Assembly: GCA_025358945.1 (NCBI GenBank)
Contig: JANYHS010000187.1
Coordinates: 1-40,751 of the forward strand
From: Acidobacteriota bacterium
Lineage (GTDB): Bacteria; Acidobacteriota; Vicinamibacteria; Vicinamibacterales; CAVVIG01
Length of the DNA: 40,751 nt
Direction: 5' to 3'
The notes below the pieces were generated by a model. It was given only the letters and a program-made list of their open reading frames with translations, made no database searches and was not told the DNA's origin. The translations under genes and the position numbers were made by a program. Shown here in pieces: positions 27,690 to 37,193 of this stretch (its first letter is position 1; each line of letters starts with the position of its first letter).

Positions 27690-30500
27690 TTAGCGTGACG
27701 GCGGCTTGCCCAGAGAGATCAGGTTCGCGAGAATCTGATACGCGCCGTCGGTGCCGACCGGCAGCTGACGCCAGAGCCCGAGGGCGACATACACCCAGCG
27801 GCCCTTGCCATAGTTCGCCTCGACCAGCGCGCCCGTCTTCACGCCCTTGTTGTAGGGGAAGTTATCTTCCATCGTCAGGACGTCGCGGTAGCGCGAATCC
27901 TTGTCCTCGGCGAGGAAATACGTGCCGCGCTCCTGCACCCAGTTCTTCCACGCCGCCTCGCCGATCTCGTTCGGCGTCGTCAGTAACTGACTGTGCGCAG
28001 CCACGGCTTTCACCTCGGCGTTTTCGTCGGTGACCCGGTTCGCACTCACCTTCGCCGGATACGGCCCGTACTGCGCGTCGTTGAACTCGAACTTGTTGTA
28101 CTGCACGATCATCGTGCCGCCCTTGAACACGTAGTCGAGCAGCCGGCTGTTGTTCGCGCGCAGGTCGTCGCGCCGTTCGTACGCGCGCACGCCGGTGACG
28201 ATGGCGCTGAATTTTGCGAGATCGCCCCAGGCAAGATCCTCGGCGGTCAGCAACTGCACCTTGGCGCCGAGCTGCTCGATGGCGGGCGGCACCTGATCAC
28301 CAACGCCCATCACGTAGCCGATCAGCAGGTCCGACGGCGTCCGCACGTTGATCACTTTCAGCGTCGCGTCCGCTTCGTCGTAGATGTGATAGCGCTTGAT
28401 GTGCGGGTACTCGATCACCTGAAAGCCGCGGTTGTACGACTGGCCGGCAGCCGAGACGATCGCCTTGACATGAAACTCGCCCGCGCCGACGCTGGACGAG
28501 GGCTTCAACAGAAAGCGCACCGTCTGCGACTCGTCGGTTCGCGTGAACCTCACCGGCTGCTCTGCAGGCGTGGCGGTCCATCCCTGTGGCAACTCGAGTG
28601 TCACGGACGTCTCGGCGGGGCCCGTCGTGTCGTTGAGCACGGTGACGCGGATTTCGCGATCGGCAGTCGGCGCGCCCCCGGTCGAACGGGCCGCCGCCGG
28701 ACGTGCACCACGCGGCGTCGTCGCTCGTGGCGGCGTCGTGCGAATCGACGAGGCCGGCACGATCGCGACCTGCGGCGTCACGCGGACGGAAAACGCGGGC
28801 ACCACCAACAACTCGGTGCGCTTCTCGCCGCTGAAAATGTCGCCCTCGTAGCGATGCTGGACCGGCAGGCCGGAGATGATCTCTTCGCCGCCTGGCAGAG
28901 TCAGCGTCACCTGAACGTAAAACGGCGAGGGCCGCATCGGCAGGCCGAACGGCGCGTCGGCGTCGAAGGTGTAGCGACCCTGGTCGCCTTTCCGGCGCCA
29001 GTACGGTTCACTGACGCGCGCGCGCGCCGGCACCGTCAGCGTCGGCTCGCAGTGCGCGACCTGATCCTTACGCACGCTCGGCATCGACGACTCTGCGGCG
29101 GCGGGACGGCGATTGGCGCCGGGAAAAGAGAAGCCGCCGCCGCTGAACGCCGTCATCGCGCACGCGCCCGTCTGTCCTGAGCCTGTCGAAGGGTCGAACC
29201 CATCGAACTTCACATTCTTGATCGCCACCTCGCCTGCGCCACGGTTGGCGACGATGACGTTGACCTTCACCGGCTGGCCTGGCACCACGATGCCGTCATC
29301 CGCCAGCGCTTCGATCTTGATGCCGTGCGCGAGAATAATCGCCTGCTGAAACTCGCCTTCCTTCTGACGAAGGCGGACGTCGATCTCGTACTTGCCGGCG
29401 TCATCGATCGCCATCGCGCGAAGCTCGCGGCGCAGCACGCGGACCGCGAACAGCCCGTCGAGCAGCGGCTTCATCGTCGCCTCGTCGCTGACCGCATCGA
29501 AGGCTTTCTGCGCGGCCTGCGTGGCGGTGGTGATCGTCGTCAGGCCGTCCATCAGATCCCTGGGCGCGCGCGCGCCGGCGAACCGCGCGAGGCTGGCCAG
29601 GCTGCTGTCGACGCCGTCAAAGAGCGACGTCTCGTCCTTCTGCATCTGTCCGGGCAGCGTGGCCTCGTCGAGCTGATACGTCGCCACCGAGGCGGGTGAC
29701 GGCAGCGACAGCAGCTGCCCCATGCCCTGGCACTTGTGCATGCTGCGTGCTTCGGTGCCGATCTCGTTGTAGGTCTTGCCCAGGAGCTGGTCGTAGACGC
29801 CCGAGTTCACGCGCAGCGCCCGGCCGATCACTGGCGCCTCGCCGGGGAACCCGAAGGCGGCGAGGTGATACAGCTTCTTGGCCTGCCACGGACGCAGCCC
29901 GTCCTTGATCTGCTCGGGGAACTTCGTCGGATCGCCGGCCAGCTTGTACGCGTCGCGGGTGATCACCGCCGACGCCATGTGGTGCTGCCCGCCCGCGTTG
30001 CCGGTCGGCGGTAACGTGACGATCACGTCGGGACGAATCGTCCGGATCAGTCGCACATAGTCGGCGATGATCTCGTCGCGTCCCCACTTCTCGAACGTCT
30101 CGTCGATGCCGAACGAGTAGCCGAAGTCGACCGCACGCGTGAAGTACTGCTCGGCGCCGTCGAAGCGGTGCAACGCCGCCAGCTCGCCGGTCCGCAGCAC
30201 GCCGAGCGCCTCGAAGATCTCCGCCCCGATCTCGTTCTGCCCACCGTTGCCGCGGGTGGCGGTCGCCAGCGCGGTGCGATAGCCCTGCCCGCGATTCAGC
30301 ATCACCAGCAGCCCGTTGTTCTCGTCATCAGGATGCGCCGTCGTGTGCATGAAGATGCCGGTGTTGGCGAGATGCCGCAACTCCAGGCCCAGGGCGACGT
30401 GTCCCTGCTCCTCGTCGAGCGGGACGACGCGCATTTGCGCTCCGGGGACGGCGAGGAGCGCGGGCAGGAAAACCAGGAAGGAGAGAAGAAGGCGCTTCAT
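27690..30500 (-). CDS. Large secreted PIG-L family deacetylase with C-terminal accessory domains
   Basis: Signal peptide 'MKRLLLSFLVFLPALLAVPGAQ'; 'IFMHTTAHPDDENNGLLVMLNRGQGYRTALATATRGNGGQNEIG'; 'AGGQHHMASAVITRDAYKLAGDP'; C-terminal 'GWTATPAEQPVRFTRTDESQTVRFLLKPSS' Ig-like. Confidence 0.9.
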   Translation of the reverse strand: MKRLLLSFLVFLPALLAVPGAQMRVVPLDEEQGHVALGLELRHLANTGIFMHTTAHPDDENNGLLVMLNRGQGYRTALATATRGNGGQNEIGAEIFEALGVLRTGELAALHRFDGAEQYFTRAVDFGYSFGIDETFEKWGRDEIIADYVRLIRTIRPDVIVTLPPTGNAGGQHHMASAVITRDAYKLAGDPTKFPEQIKDGLRPWQAKKLYHLAAFGFPGEAPVIGRALRVNSGVYDQLLGKTYNEIGTEARSMHKCQGMGQLLSLPSPASVATYQLDEATLPGQMQKDETSLFDGVDSSLASLARFAGARAPRDLMDGLTTITTATQAAQKAFDAVSDEATMKPLLDGLFAVRVLRRELRAMAIDDAGKYEIDVRLRQKEGEFQQAIILAHGIKIEALADDGIVVPGQPVKVNVIVANRGAGEVAIKNVKFDGFDPSTGSGQTGACAMTAFSGGGFSFPGANRRPAAAESSMPSVRKDQVAHCEPTLTVPARARVSEPYWRRKGDQGRYTFDADAPFGLPMRPSPFYVQVTLTLPGGEEIISGLPVQHRYEGDIFSGEKRTELLVVPAFSVRVTPQVAIVPASSIRTTPPRATTPRGARPAAARSTGGAPTADREIRVTVLNDTTGPAETSVTLELPQGWTATPAEQPVRFTRTDESQTVRFLLKPSSSVGAGEFHVKAIVSAAGQSYNRGFQVIEYPHIKRYHIYDEADATLKVINVRTPSDLLIGYVMGVGDQVPPAIEQLGAKVQLLTAEDLAWGDLAKFSAIVTGVRAYERRDDLRANNSRLLDYVFKGGTMIVQYNKFEFNDAQYGPYPAKVSANRVTDENAEVKAVAAHSQLLTTPNEIGEAAWKNWVQERGTYFLAEDKDSRYRDVLTMEDNFPYNKGVKTGALVEANYGKGRWVYVALGLWRQLPVGTDGAYQILANLISLGKPPSR
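29172..29198. repeat. In-frame copy of a TTCGACAGGCTCAGGACAG-type dispersed repeat inside the PIG-L gene
   Basis: 'CTGTCCTGAGCCTGTCGAAGGGTCGAA' on +; on the coding strand reads TTCGACCCTTCGACAGGCTCAGGACAG, encoding FDPSTGSGQ. Confidence 0.75.
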
Positions 30501-30514
30501 AGATAAATCTTAAG

Positions 30515-30658
30515 TCAGGCGGGTCGCGTGGGTCAGGTTGGTCTGGTGGGTGGGACTGATGGGTCGGATGAGCAGCGTGCTTACTCACCCGACCTACCCG
30601 ACCTACCTGACCTACCTGACCTACCTGACCTACCTGACCTACGTGACCTACCTGACCT
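30515..30658. repeat. 9-bp tandem repeat (CTACCTGAC) with diverged inverted copies, intergenic
   Basis: Right arm about seven units of CTACC(C/T)GAC with one CTACGTGAC, ending at the TonB-gene stop; left arm 'GTCAGGCGGGTCGCGTGGGTCAGGTTGGTCTGGTGGGTGGG...GGGTCGGATGAG' is a degenerate complement; core GGTCGGATGAG/CTCACCCGACC pairs 10/11. Confidence 0.85.
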
Positions 30659-30659
30659 G

Positions 30660-33578
30660 TTAGAACCTGACTTTGAAACCCAACTGGAACTTGCGCTGTT
30701 CGTAGCCCGACGGATTCACGAACAGGTACGGGTCGGTCGGAATCGGCGTCGTCGGATTGCCGAGCGAATCGATCACCGTCGTGGTGTTGATGCCGGACAT
30801 CTGCTCCGTGTTGAACACGTTCTTCAGCTCCGCGATGATCTCCGCGCGGGTCGACCCATGCAGCGGAATCCAGCGTGTGTAACGAAGGTCGACGTTCTTG
30901 CGTGCCGGCAGATACAGTGCGCCCCGCGGCACGCCGATCGGACGATCGCTGCCGATACCGTCGCCGTTCAAGTCGCCGACCGCCGAGATGTTCAGCGGCA
31001 GGCCGCTGTTCACCTGAATCAGGATGCCGATCTCGTTGCCGCTCAGCAACTGGCGAACGACCGCGTTCGACGCGTGGCTCTCCGATGTGTAGACGACGTT
31101 GCCGTTGAGGCTGTGACGGATGTCGAGCGGGTTCGGGCCGAGGTCGCGATCGAGGTTGGTCGGGTCGGAGCGGCCCGATTCAGCCTGCACCGTCAACTGG
31201 GTGAGCAGCGGCGTGTTGTCCAGGCCTTTGCCGAGTGAGTACTGCACGTTCATCGAGAGCCCCTTGGAGAGGCGCTTGTTGAGCGCGACAGTCGTCGACT
31301 TGAAGGTCGACTCGCCGATTGACTGCACCTGCTGAATCAGGTTGAAGCGCGGATCGAGCCGCGTCGTGGCGTTGACGGCCGTGCTGAAGATCGGTCGACC
31401 GTCGGCGAGCGTGCCGATCGGATTGATCGGGTTGATGTTGGTCACGACCGGCAGGTCGGAGCCCTTCGCGTACATCCCGCTGACCGACACCGTGAAGTCG
31501 CGCGCGAACGCGCGCTCGACCTGCAGACTGGTCTGCGCGGTGTGCGCCACCACGAAATTGGGATCGACGGCCCACGGCGACTGCGCCGCCAGCGTGCCGC
31601 TCGAGACGCCGTTGGGGAACGCCGGCGCACCGGCCGACGAGCCGCTGAACGAGTAGACCGGCGCCTTCGGCGAACCGGACAACTGCAGCGCCTGTTCGTA
31701 GCCGCCGAGGATCGGCTGGTCGTACATCAGCCCCATGCTCGCCCGCAGCACCGTCTGCGCATCAATTGACCAGGCCACGCCGGCGCGCGGTCCGAAATTG
31801 TTCTTGTCGATGTTGAAGCTCTGGGTCGACGTGAGCGGCGCGTTGGCGAGGCCGTCCGGATACTTGTAGAGATCGTAGCGGACGCCGTAGAGAACCTTCA
31901 CCGACGGCGCGATCTGCCAGTCGTCCTGCACGAACGCGCTGAACACGTTGGTGCTCATATTGAAGGCCAGGTCGCCCGTGATCTGCGACATCGTCGTGTA
32001 ACCGCGCGGCGTCGTGCCGGCTTTCGCCGCCAGGAAGGCCGTCGTCGTCGGGAACGTGTACGAGAACTGCGGTGCGGCCGTCCGTTCGTCGTAGATGTTC
32101 TGCATGTCGAAGCCGAACTTATAGCTGTGCGACGCGCGGATGTAGGTGAAGTTGTCGATCACCTGCGTGATGTTCTGTTTGAAGTCGAATCCGGCGTTGC
32201 CCTGCCCGGTGCCGCCGAGCGGCGCGCCGAACGAGATCGCCGGGCTCGAGATCGCCACCGCGGGACCCGTGCCGGAATCGCCGTTGGCCACCGACTGCTG
32301 ATTCCGGTGCGCGTACTGAAAGCGCAGCTCGTTCAGCTTGTTCGAACCAATGGACGACACGAGCTGCGTCGCCGACGAGTCCATCGCGTCGAGAAAGTCC
32401 GTCGCTCGCTCGAGGGTGGCCGTGCCGCCGCCGCTGTTGTACGGCGCGTCGTTGTGGAACCGGATCCAGCGCGCCGTCAGACGGTTGTTGCCGTTGATCT
32501 GGTAGTCCGCCTTGGCAATCAGGAACTTCGCGGTCTGGACGTTCGGCGCCGCGTCGGGCTGCGCCTTGAGGCCAACCTGCTCGACCAGCGTCGGCGTGAC
32601 CGTAATCAAACTGTTGGCCGACAGGTCGCGGCGCGTCTGCTCCCAGCCGCCGTAGAAGAACAACTTGTTCTTCAAGATCGGCCCGCCGATATCCGCGGTG
32701 CCGGTGTCGACCTTCGTCGCCGGCAGAACAGCGCCAGCCGCGCGCTCCGGGCAGTTGACGGCGGCCGTCGTGCTGCCGCAACCGAAGAAAAACGGAAATG
32801 CGCTGAACGCGTTGCGGCGGAACAGGTAGCTCGCTTCGCCCTTGTACTTATTCGTGCCCGACGGTGTCACCGCGTTGTACACCATCCCCATCGTCTGCCC
32901 GAACTCGGGCGCGAAGCCGGTGGTGACGACCTTCACTTCCTGAATCATGACCTCCGACATCGGCAGCATGCGCAGGCCGGCGCGGTCTTTCTCGGTGTTC
33001 GTGTTGCCGTCGATCTGGTAGTTGATGCGCATCGCCGCGCCGTTGGCGGCCAGACGCGGCACGCCGAACTCGACGTTCTCGATGCCGGTGACCCCGGGCT
33101 GCACCAGCGCGAAGTTGTACGGGTTGCGCGCGACCAGCGGCAGGTTGTGCACCTCGAGGTCGCTCATCGTGTGGCCGATGTCGATGCGCGCGACGTCGAG
33201 CGTGGGCAGATCAGATCCGCTGACCGTGATCGTCTCGCTCATCTGGCCGACGGTGAGCGTGGCGTTGACGACCGCCGTCCGGCCGACCGACAGCTGGATG
33301 CCGCTGCCTTCGAACTTCTTGAATCCCTGCAGCTCGGCGACGACGCTGTACTTGCCGAGCGTCAGGAGCGGTGCGCGGTAGAGGCCCTTTTCGTTGGTGA
33401 CCACCGTGCGCGACGCACCGGTGTCGAGGTTGGTGATGGTGACGGTGACGCCGGGCAGCACACCGCCCGAGCTGTCTGAAACCGTACCTTCAATGGCGCC
33501 GTTGGCGCCCTGCGACTGTGCGAACGCCGGTGCGGTCAGCGACAGCGACAGCAGGGCCGAAAGAATGAGTTTAAGCAT
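30660..33578 (-). CDS. TonB-dependent receptor with N-terminal carboxypeptidase-regulatory-like domain (Oar-type)
   Basis: Signal peptide, 'GAIEGTVSDSSGGVLPGVTVTITNLDTGASRTVVTNEKGLYRAPLLTLGKYSVVAELQGFKK', plug 'NYQIDGNTNTEKDRAG...EVKVVTTGFAPEFGQTMGMVYNAVTPSGTN', C-terminal 'KFQLGFKVRF'. Confidence 0.95.
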   Translation of the reverse strand: MLKLILSALLSLSLTAPAFAQSQGANGAIEGTVSDSSGGVLPGVTVTITNLDTGASRTVVTNEKGLYRAPLLTLGKYSVVAELQGFKKFEGSGIQLSVGRTAVVNATLTVGQMSETITVSGSDLPTLDVARIDIGHTMSDLEVHNLPLVARNPYNFALVQPGVTGIENVEFGVPRLAANGAAMRINYQIDGNTNTEKDRAGLRMLPMSEVMIQEVKVVTTGFAPEFGQTMGMVYNAVTPSGTNKYKGEASYLFRRNAFSAFPFFFGCGSTTAAVNCPERAAGAVLPATKVDTGTADIGGPILKNKLFFYGGWEQTRRDLSANSLITVTPTLVEQVGLKAQPDAAPNVQTAKFLIAKADYQINGNNRLTARWIRFHNDAPYNSGGGTATLERATDFLDAMDSSATQLVSSIGSNKLNELRFQYAHRNQQSVANGDSGTGPAVAISSPAISFGAPLGGTGQGNAGFDFKQNITQVIDNFTYIRASHSYKFGFDMQNIYDERTAAPQFSYTFPTTTAFLAAKAGTTPRGYTTMSQITGDLAFNMSTNVFSAFVQDDWQIAPSVKVLYGVRYDLYKYPDGLANAPLTSTQSFNIDKNNFGPRAGVAWSIDAQTVLRASMGLMYDQPILGGYEQALQLSGSPKAPVYSFSGSSAGAPAFPNGVSSGTLAAQSPWAVDPNFVVAHTAQTSLQVERAFARDFTVSVSGMYAKGSDLPVVTNINPINPIGTLADGRPIFSTAVNATTRLDPRFNLIQQVQSIGESTFKSTTVALNKRLSKGLSMNVQYSLGKGLDNTPLLTQLTVQAESGRSDPTNLDRDLGPNPLDIRHSLNGNVVYTSESHASNAVVRQLLSGNEIGILIQVNSGLPLNISAVGDLNGDGIGSDRPIGVPRGALYLPARKNVDLRYTRWIPLHGSTRAEIIAELKNVFNTEQMSGINTTTVIDSLGNPTTPIPTDPYLFVNPSGYEQRKFQLGFKVRF

Positions 33579-33630
33579 ACCCGCGAGTATACAAAGAATT
33601 GACGCTCACGAAGCGCCGGCGGGTGCTGAA

Positions 33631-34842
33631 TCAGCGATGAAACTCGAAGATGCTGTCGGTAGGATCCATTTCGCCGAAGTGTTGACGAACGAGGATCTTG
33701 CTCGCCAGATAAGCGCCGGTGACACCCTGACTGGCGTCGCCGAGTGCGAACAGATGGTGCGGGTAGTTTCGATGGGGACCAATGCAGGGTAAACCGTTGG
33801 TCGTACGAGCATAATCCGACGCCCATCCAAACGCCGGCTGCACGCCGGAGATGTCCGGATACAAAATCGAGAGTTCGTACATCAACTGGCCGGTCCGCTG
33901 GACGATGACTTTGTCCCGCAAGCGGACACGGGGTGCGTCGGCGTCGGCCCCGCCGACAAGCACACGGCCGTCAGCGGTCCATCGCATGACATGCGGGGGG
34001 ACGGCACTGTCGCGCAGCATGAACGTCCGCGTCCCCATCTGCTGGCGGATCTTCGCCGGCACCGGTTCAGTGAGCGCGAAATACGCCGTGCGAAAACAGA
34101 AGTGGCGGACCAGCGCCTTGTAGAGGGGCGTCGGCATGCCGGTCGCGACGATCACACGGTTGGTGTGGATGCGACCGTTGGCCGTGATCACCTCCGCTGA
34201 TTTTCGATTGAAGGTGACCTTGGTGACCGGTGTGCGCTCGAAGATCACCGCGCCGCGATTCGCAGCCGACACCGCGAGGCCCAGGCACGCGCGGTACGGA
34301 TCGAGCGTCGCGCCATCCTTCGATCGCAGCGCCGGCGCCTGCAGCGCCACCTCGCCGGCGATCGCGTGCGCGGTCAACAGCGTCGCGTCGAGACCGGCCG
34401 CGCGCCGCGCTTTCTGCTCGCGCTTGAGTCCCAACACCTGATCCGGCGTCACGGCCACCGTCACGGCCGGGCGCGCCTCGATGAAACATTTCACGTCGAG
34501 CCGGCGCAGCAGCGCGACGAGATCCAACGCCGCCCGGCGCCAGCTCTGGAACACGCGCTTGGCGCTCCGGCCACCGACCAGACGCTCGAGATCGGCGTAG
34601 CCGACCCCGGGATCCTCGTTGATCCACCCAGACGATGACCCGCTGGAGCCGCGGCCGATCTGCGCCGCTTCGAGCAGTGTGACCTTTGCGCCGGCCGCCG
34701 CCAACGCGTACGCCGTCGCACAGCCGGTCAGCCCGCCGCCGATGATCACGACGTCGGTCGCCATCGCGCCTCGCTGGCGAGGAAACGCGGGCACCCGGGT
34801 CGCGGGAAACTGATCGATCCACGGAGAGTGGTAGTTGGTCAT
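33631..34842 (-). CDS. FAD-dependent oxidoreductase (DAO family, PuuB-like)
   Basis: 'TDVVIIGGGLTGCATAYALAAAGAKVTLLEAAQIGRGSSGSSSGWIN'; C-terminal 'LFALGDASQGVTGAYLASKILV'. Start taken as MTNYHSP. Confidence 0.92.
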   Translation of the reverse strand: MTNYHSPWIDQFPATRVPAFPRQRGAMATDVVIIGGGLTGCATAYALAAAGAKVTLLEAAQIGRGSSGSSSGWINEDPGVGYADLERLVGGRSAKRVFQSWRRAALDLVALLRRLDVKCFIEARPAVTVAVTPDQVLGLKREQKARRAAGLDATLLTAHAIAGEVALQAPALRSKDGATLDPYRACLGLAVSAANRGAVIFERTPVTKVTFNRKSAEVITANGRIHTNRVIVATGMPTPLYKALVRHFCFRTAYFALTEPVPAKIRQQMGTRTFMLRDSAVPPHVMRWTADGRVLVGGADADAPRVRLRDKVIVQRTGQLMYELSILYPDISGVQPAFGWASDYARTTNGLPCIGPHRNYPHHLFALGDASQGVTGAYLASKILVRQHFGEMDPTDSIFEFHR

Positions 34843-34905
34843 AGGTCGTTTCGTCGCTGGTCGTCGCACATTCTAGTGGATTCCTTTGGACCTGACCCAC
34901 CCGCC

Positions 34906-35994
34906 CTACGTGGCCTCGCTGTTGAGTAACGCCTTCTTGCGCGCCACGCCCCACCGATAGCCGCCATGTCCACCCGCAGCCGGCACCACGCGATGACACG
35001 GGATCGCCAGCGCCACCGGATTGGTCGCGCAGGCGCGCGCCACGGCGCGGACCGCTTTCGGCCGGCCAATCGACGAAGCGACCTCCGAATACGTGCGTGT
35101 CTCCCCATACGGAATCGACGCCAGCGCCTGCCAGACCTGCCACTGAAACGCGGTCGCCTGGACGTCGAGCGGCAGATCGAGGCGGGGCGAACGTCCCGCC
35201 AGATGCGCGAGGATCGCGCGCGTCCACCGCGTGATCGCGCCGCTGTCGGGCGTGATCGTCGCCGCCGGAAACTCGCGCGACAGCGCCCGCGTCAACTCGC
35301 CGTCCGAGGATCCCATCGACACCGCGCAGACGCCGCGCGGCGTCGCCGCCACCAGCAGGCGTCCCAGCGACGCGTTCGACGAATCCACGATCGCGTAGCC
35401 GATCGTCATGCCCGCGCCGCCTCGACGGTACACAGACGGCGCCATCCCCAACTTCGGCACTGCGCGCTCGTAAAAACGACTGCTCGATCCGTATCCCGCC
35501 TCCAGCATCGCCCCCGTGATGTCCCCGGTCTGGCGCAACGTCCCCTTCACTTTTCGCAAGCGGACCGCGTCTGCGTACTCACGCGGCGATACGCCGACGA
35601 GCCGTTTGAAATTGCGCTGCAGGTGATACGGGCTGCCGCCCAGACGAGCCGCCAATGTCGCCAGCGCCGGATGACCCTCGACGTTGGAGAGATACACACA
35701 CGCCCGTCGGATTTTTTCGATCCACGGGTCGGCTGCCGTCACAGTGGCATCCGGATGGCAGCGCTGGCACGCGCGAAAACCGCCTTCGCGCGCGCCGGCC
35801 GGCGTCTCGAAAAAGGTGACGCGATCGCGGCGCGGGCGGCGGCTGGGACACGACGGCCGGCAATAGATGCCGGTCGAGCGGACAGCGTAGACGAACAACC
35901 CGTCGGCGGAGCGATCGTGCCCGAGCACGGCGTCCCACCGCGCGTCAAAGGCTGCCGCCACTTTCTCTGCTGATCTCTTCGTCAAAGCATTCAT
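34906..35994 (-). CDS. ada: Bifunctional Ada: methylphosphotriester acceptor/AraC-type HTH + O6-alkylguanine-DNA alkyltransferase
   Basis: 'FVYAVRSTGIYCRPSCPSRRP...FRACQRCHPD' zinc/Cys acceptor; HTH; 'ATNPVALAIPCHRVVPAAGGHGGYRWGVARKKALL' PCHRV active site. Confidence 0.95.
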   Translation of the reverse strand: MNALTKRSAEKVAAAFDARWDAVLGHDRSADGLFVYAVRSTGIYCRPSCPSRRPRRDRVTFFETPAGAREGGFRACQRCHPDATVTAADPWIEKIRRACVYLSNVEGHPALATLAARLGGSPYHLQRNFKRLVGVSPREYADAVRLRKVKGTLRQTGDITGAMLEAGYGSSSRFYERAVPKLGMAPSVYRRGGAGMTIGYAIVDSSNASLGRLLVAATPRGVCAVSMGSSDGELTRALSREFPAATITPDSGAITRWTRAILAHLAGRSPRLDLPLDVQATAFQWQVWQALASIPYGETRTYSEVASSIGRPKAVRAVARACATNPVALAIPCHRVVPAAGGHGGYRWGVARKKALLNSEAT

Positions 35995-36159
35995 GCGCCA
36001 AGAATGGACCAACCGGCCAGCGCCCGCTATCCGCAGCTTGCGGTCAAATTATGAATGATTTCGCAGAGTAAGAATCTCCTTTTCTGCGGGTTTCGCGAGT
36101 TCTGCGTCGATCGTCCCGGAGCGCGAAGGCTTTCGCCGAGCGTGGTACGATCCCCGGCC

Positions 36160-37077
36160 ATGCGGATCGCGATCGTCGGCAGCGGCGGCGTCGGCGGATA
36201 CTTCGGCGGACGCCTGGCTGCGGCCGGCACCGACGTCACGTTTCTTGCGCGGGGCGCACATCTCGACGTGATGCGCGCGCGCGGGCTTCGCATCACCAGC
36301 CCGAAGGGCGACCTGCACCTCCCGCACGTCAAAGCGGAAAGCGATCCGGCGGCTGTCGGTCCGGTCGACATCGTGTTTTTTGCGGTCAAGCTGTACGACA
36401 CGGACAGCGCGCTGGCGCTGCTCCCGCCGCTGCTCGGCCCACACACGGTCGTGATCGGATTTCAGAACGGTGTGGAAACGATCGGCATGCTGACCCGCGC
36501 CGTCGGCGCGGCGCATACGGCGGGCGGGGTGTCGTACGTGTCGGCGGTGATCGCGGAGCCCGGCGTGATCAAACACACCGCGATGGATCACTTGATCTTC
36601 GGTGAGCAGGACGGTTCGCGCTCCCCGCGGCTCGAGGCACTGCTCGATGCATGCCGCGCCGCTGGATTCCAATCCACGCTCAGCACCGACATCACCGTGG
36701 AGATCTGGACGAAGTTCGTCCGCCTCTCTGTCTTCAGCGGCATGACCGCCGTCACCCGCGGTCCGATCGGCGTCATCGTCAACGACCCCGAGCTGCTCGA
36801 GATGCTGAAGGCCGCGGTGCGTGAGACGCTGTCGGTCGCGCACGCCAAGGGCGTGATGGTCGCGAGCGGCATCGATGAAGACGTGGCGAGGGCCTACAAG
36901 GCGCTGCCGCCGCAGGCGAAGGCATCGATGCTCGAGGATCTCGAGCGCGGCCGCCGGATCGAATTGCCGTGGCTGAGCGGCGCGGTAGTCCGATTGGGGA
37001 AGGAAGTCGGCGTCCCGACGCCGACGCACAGCTTCATCACGACCGTGTTGAAGCCTTACGTGAACGGCGCGGCCTAG
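36160..37077 (+). CDS. panE: 2-dehydropantoate 2-reductase (ketopantoate reductase) family
   Basis: 'MRIAIVGSGGVGGYFGGRLAAAGTDVTFLARG', 'FFAVKLYDTDSA', 'FQNGVETIGML', 'EIWTKFVRLSVFSGMTAVTR'. Family certain; substrate inferred. Confidence 0.9.
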   Translation: MRIAIVGSGGVGGYFGGRLAAAGTDVTFLARGAHLDVMRARGLRITSPKGDLHLPHVKAESDPAAVGPVDIVFFAVKLYDTDSALALLPPLLGPHTVVIGFQNGVETIGMLTRAVGAAHTAGGVSYVSAVIAEPGVIKHTAMDHLIFGEQDGSRSPRLEALLDACRAAGFQSTLSTDITVEIWTKFVRLSVFSGMTAVTRGPIGVIVNDPELLEMLKAAVRETLSVAHAKGVMVASGIDEDVARAYKALPPQAKASMLEDLERGRRIELPWLSGAVVRLGKEVGVPTPTHSFITTVLKPYVNGAA

Positions 37078-37178
37078 CGGGCGTCGGTCTTCAGATACAG
37101 CACATCGCCGGCGAGCAGCGCGAAGAACAGAGCGCCGGCGTAGAGACCAACGCCGCCGAACATCCTCTTGGACGTCAT
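37074..37178 (-). pseudogene. Remnant of a TfoX N-terminal-domain protein (34-aa ORF, below track cutoff)
   Basis: Translation MTSKRMFGGVGLYAGALFFALLAGDVLYLKTDAR*; 'RMFGGVGLY...FFAL.AGD.LYLK' is the TfoX_N signature. Lacks the N-terminal helix and C-terminal half; its stop overlaps panE's stop. Confidence 0.7.
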
Positions 37179-37193
37179 CGGCCCCACGGGATG

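Noticed and set aside
30590-30658. Possible CRISPR array
   Set aside because: Contiguous 9-bp units without spacers; a simple tandem repeat.
30528-31238. 236-aa + ORF starting with PDLPDLPDL repeats
   Set aside because: Translation of the 9-bp minisatellite running into the antisense of the TonB receptor gene; not a credible gene.
32127-33479. 450-aa + ORF
   Set aside because: Antisense shadow of the TonB receptor; R/V/H-rich, no domain.
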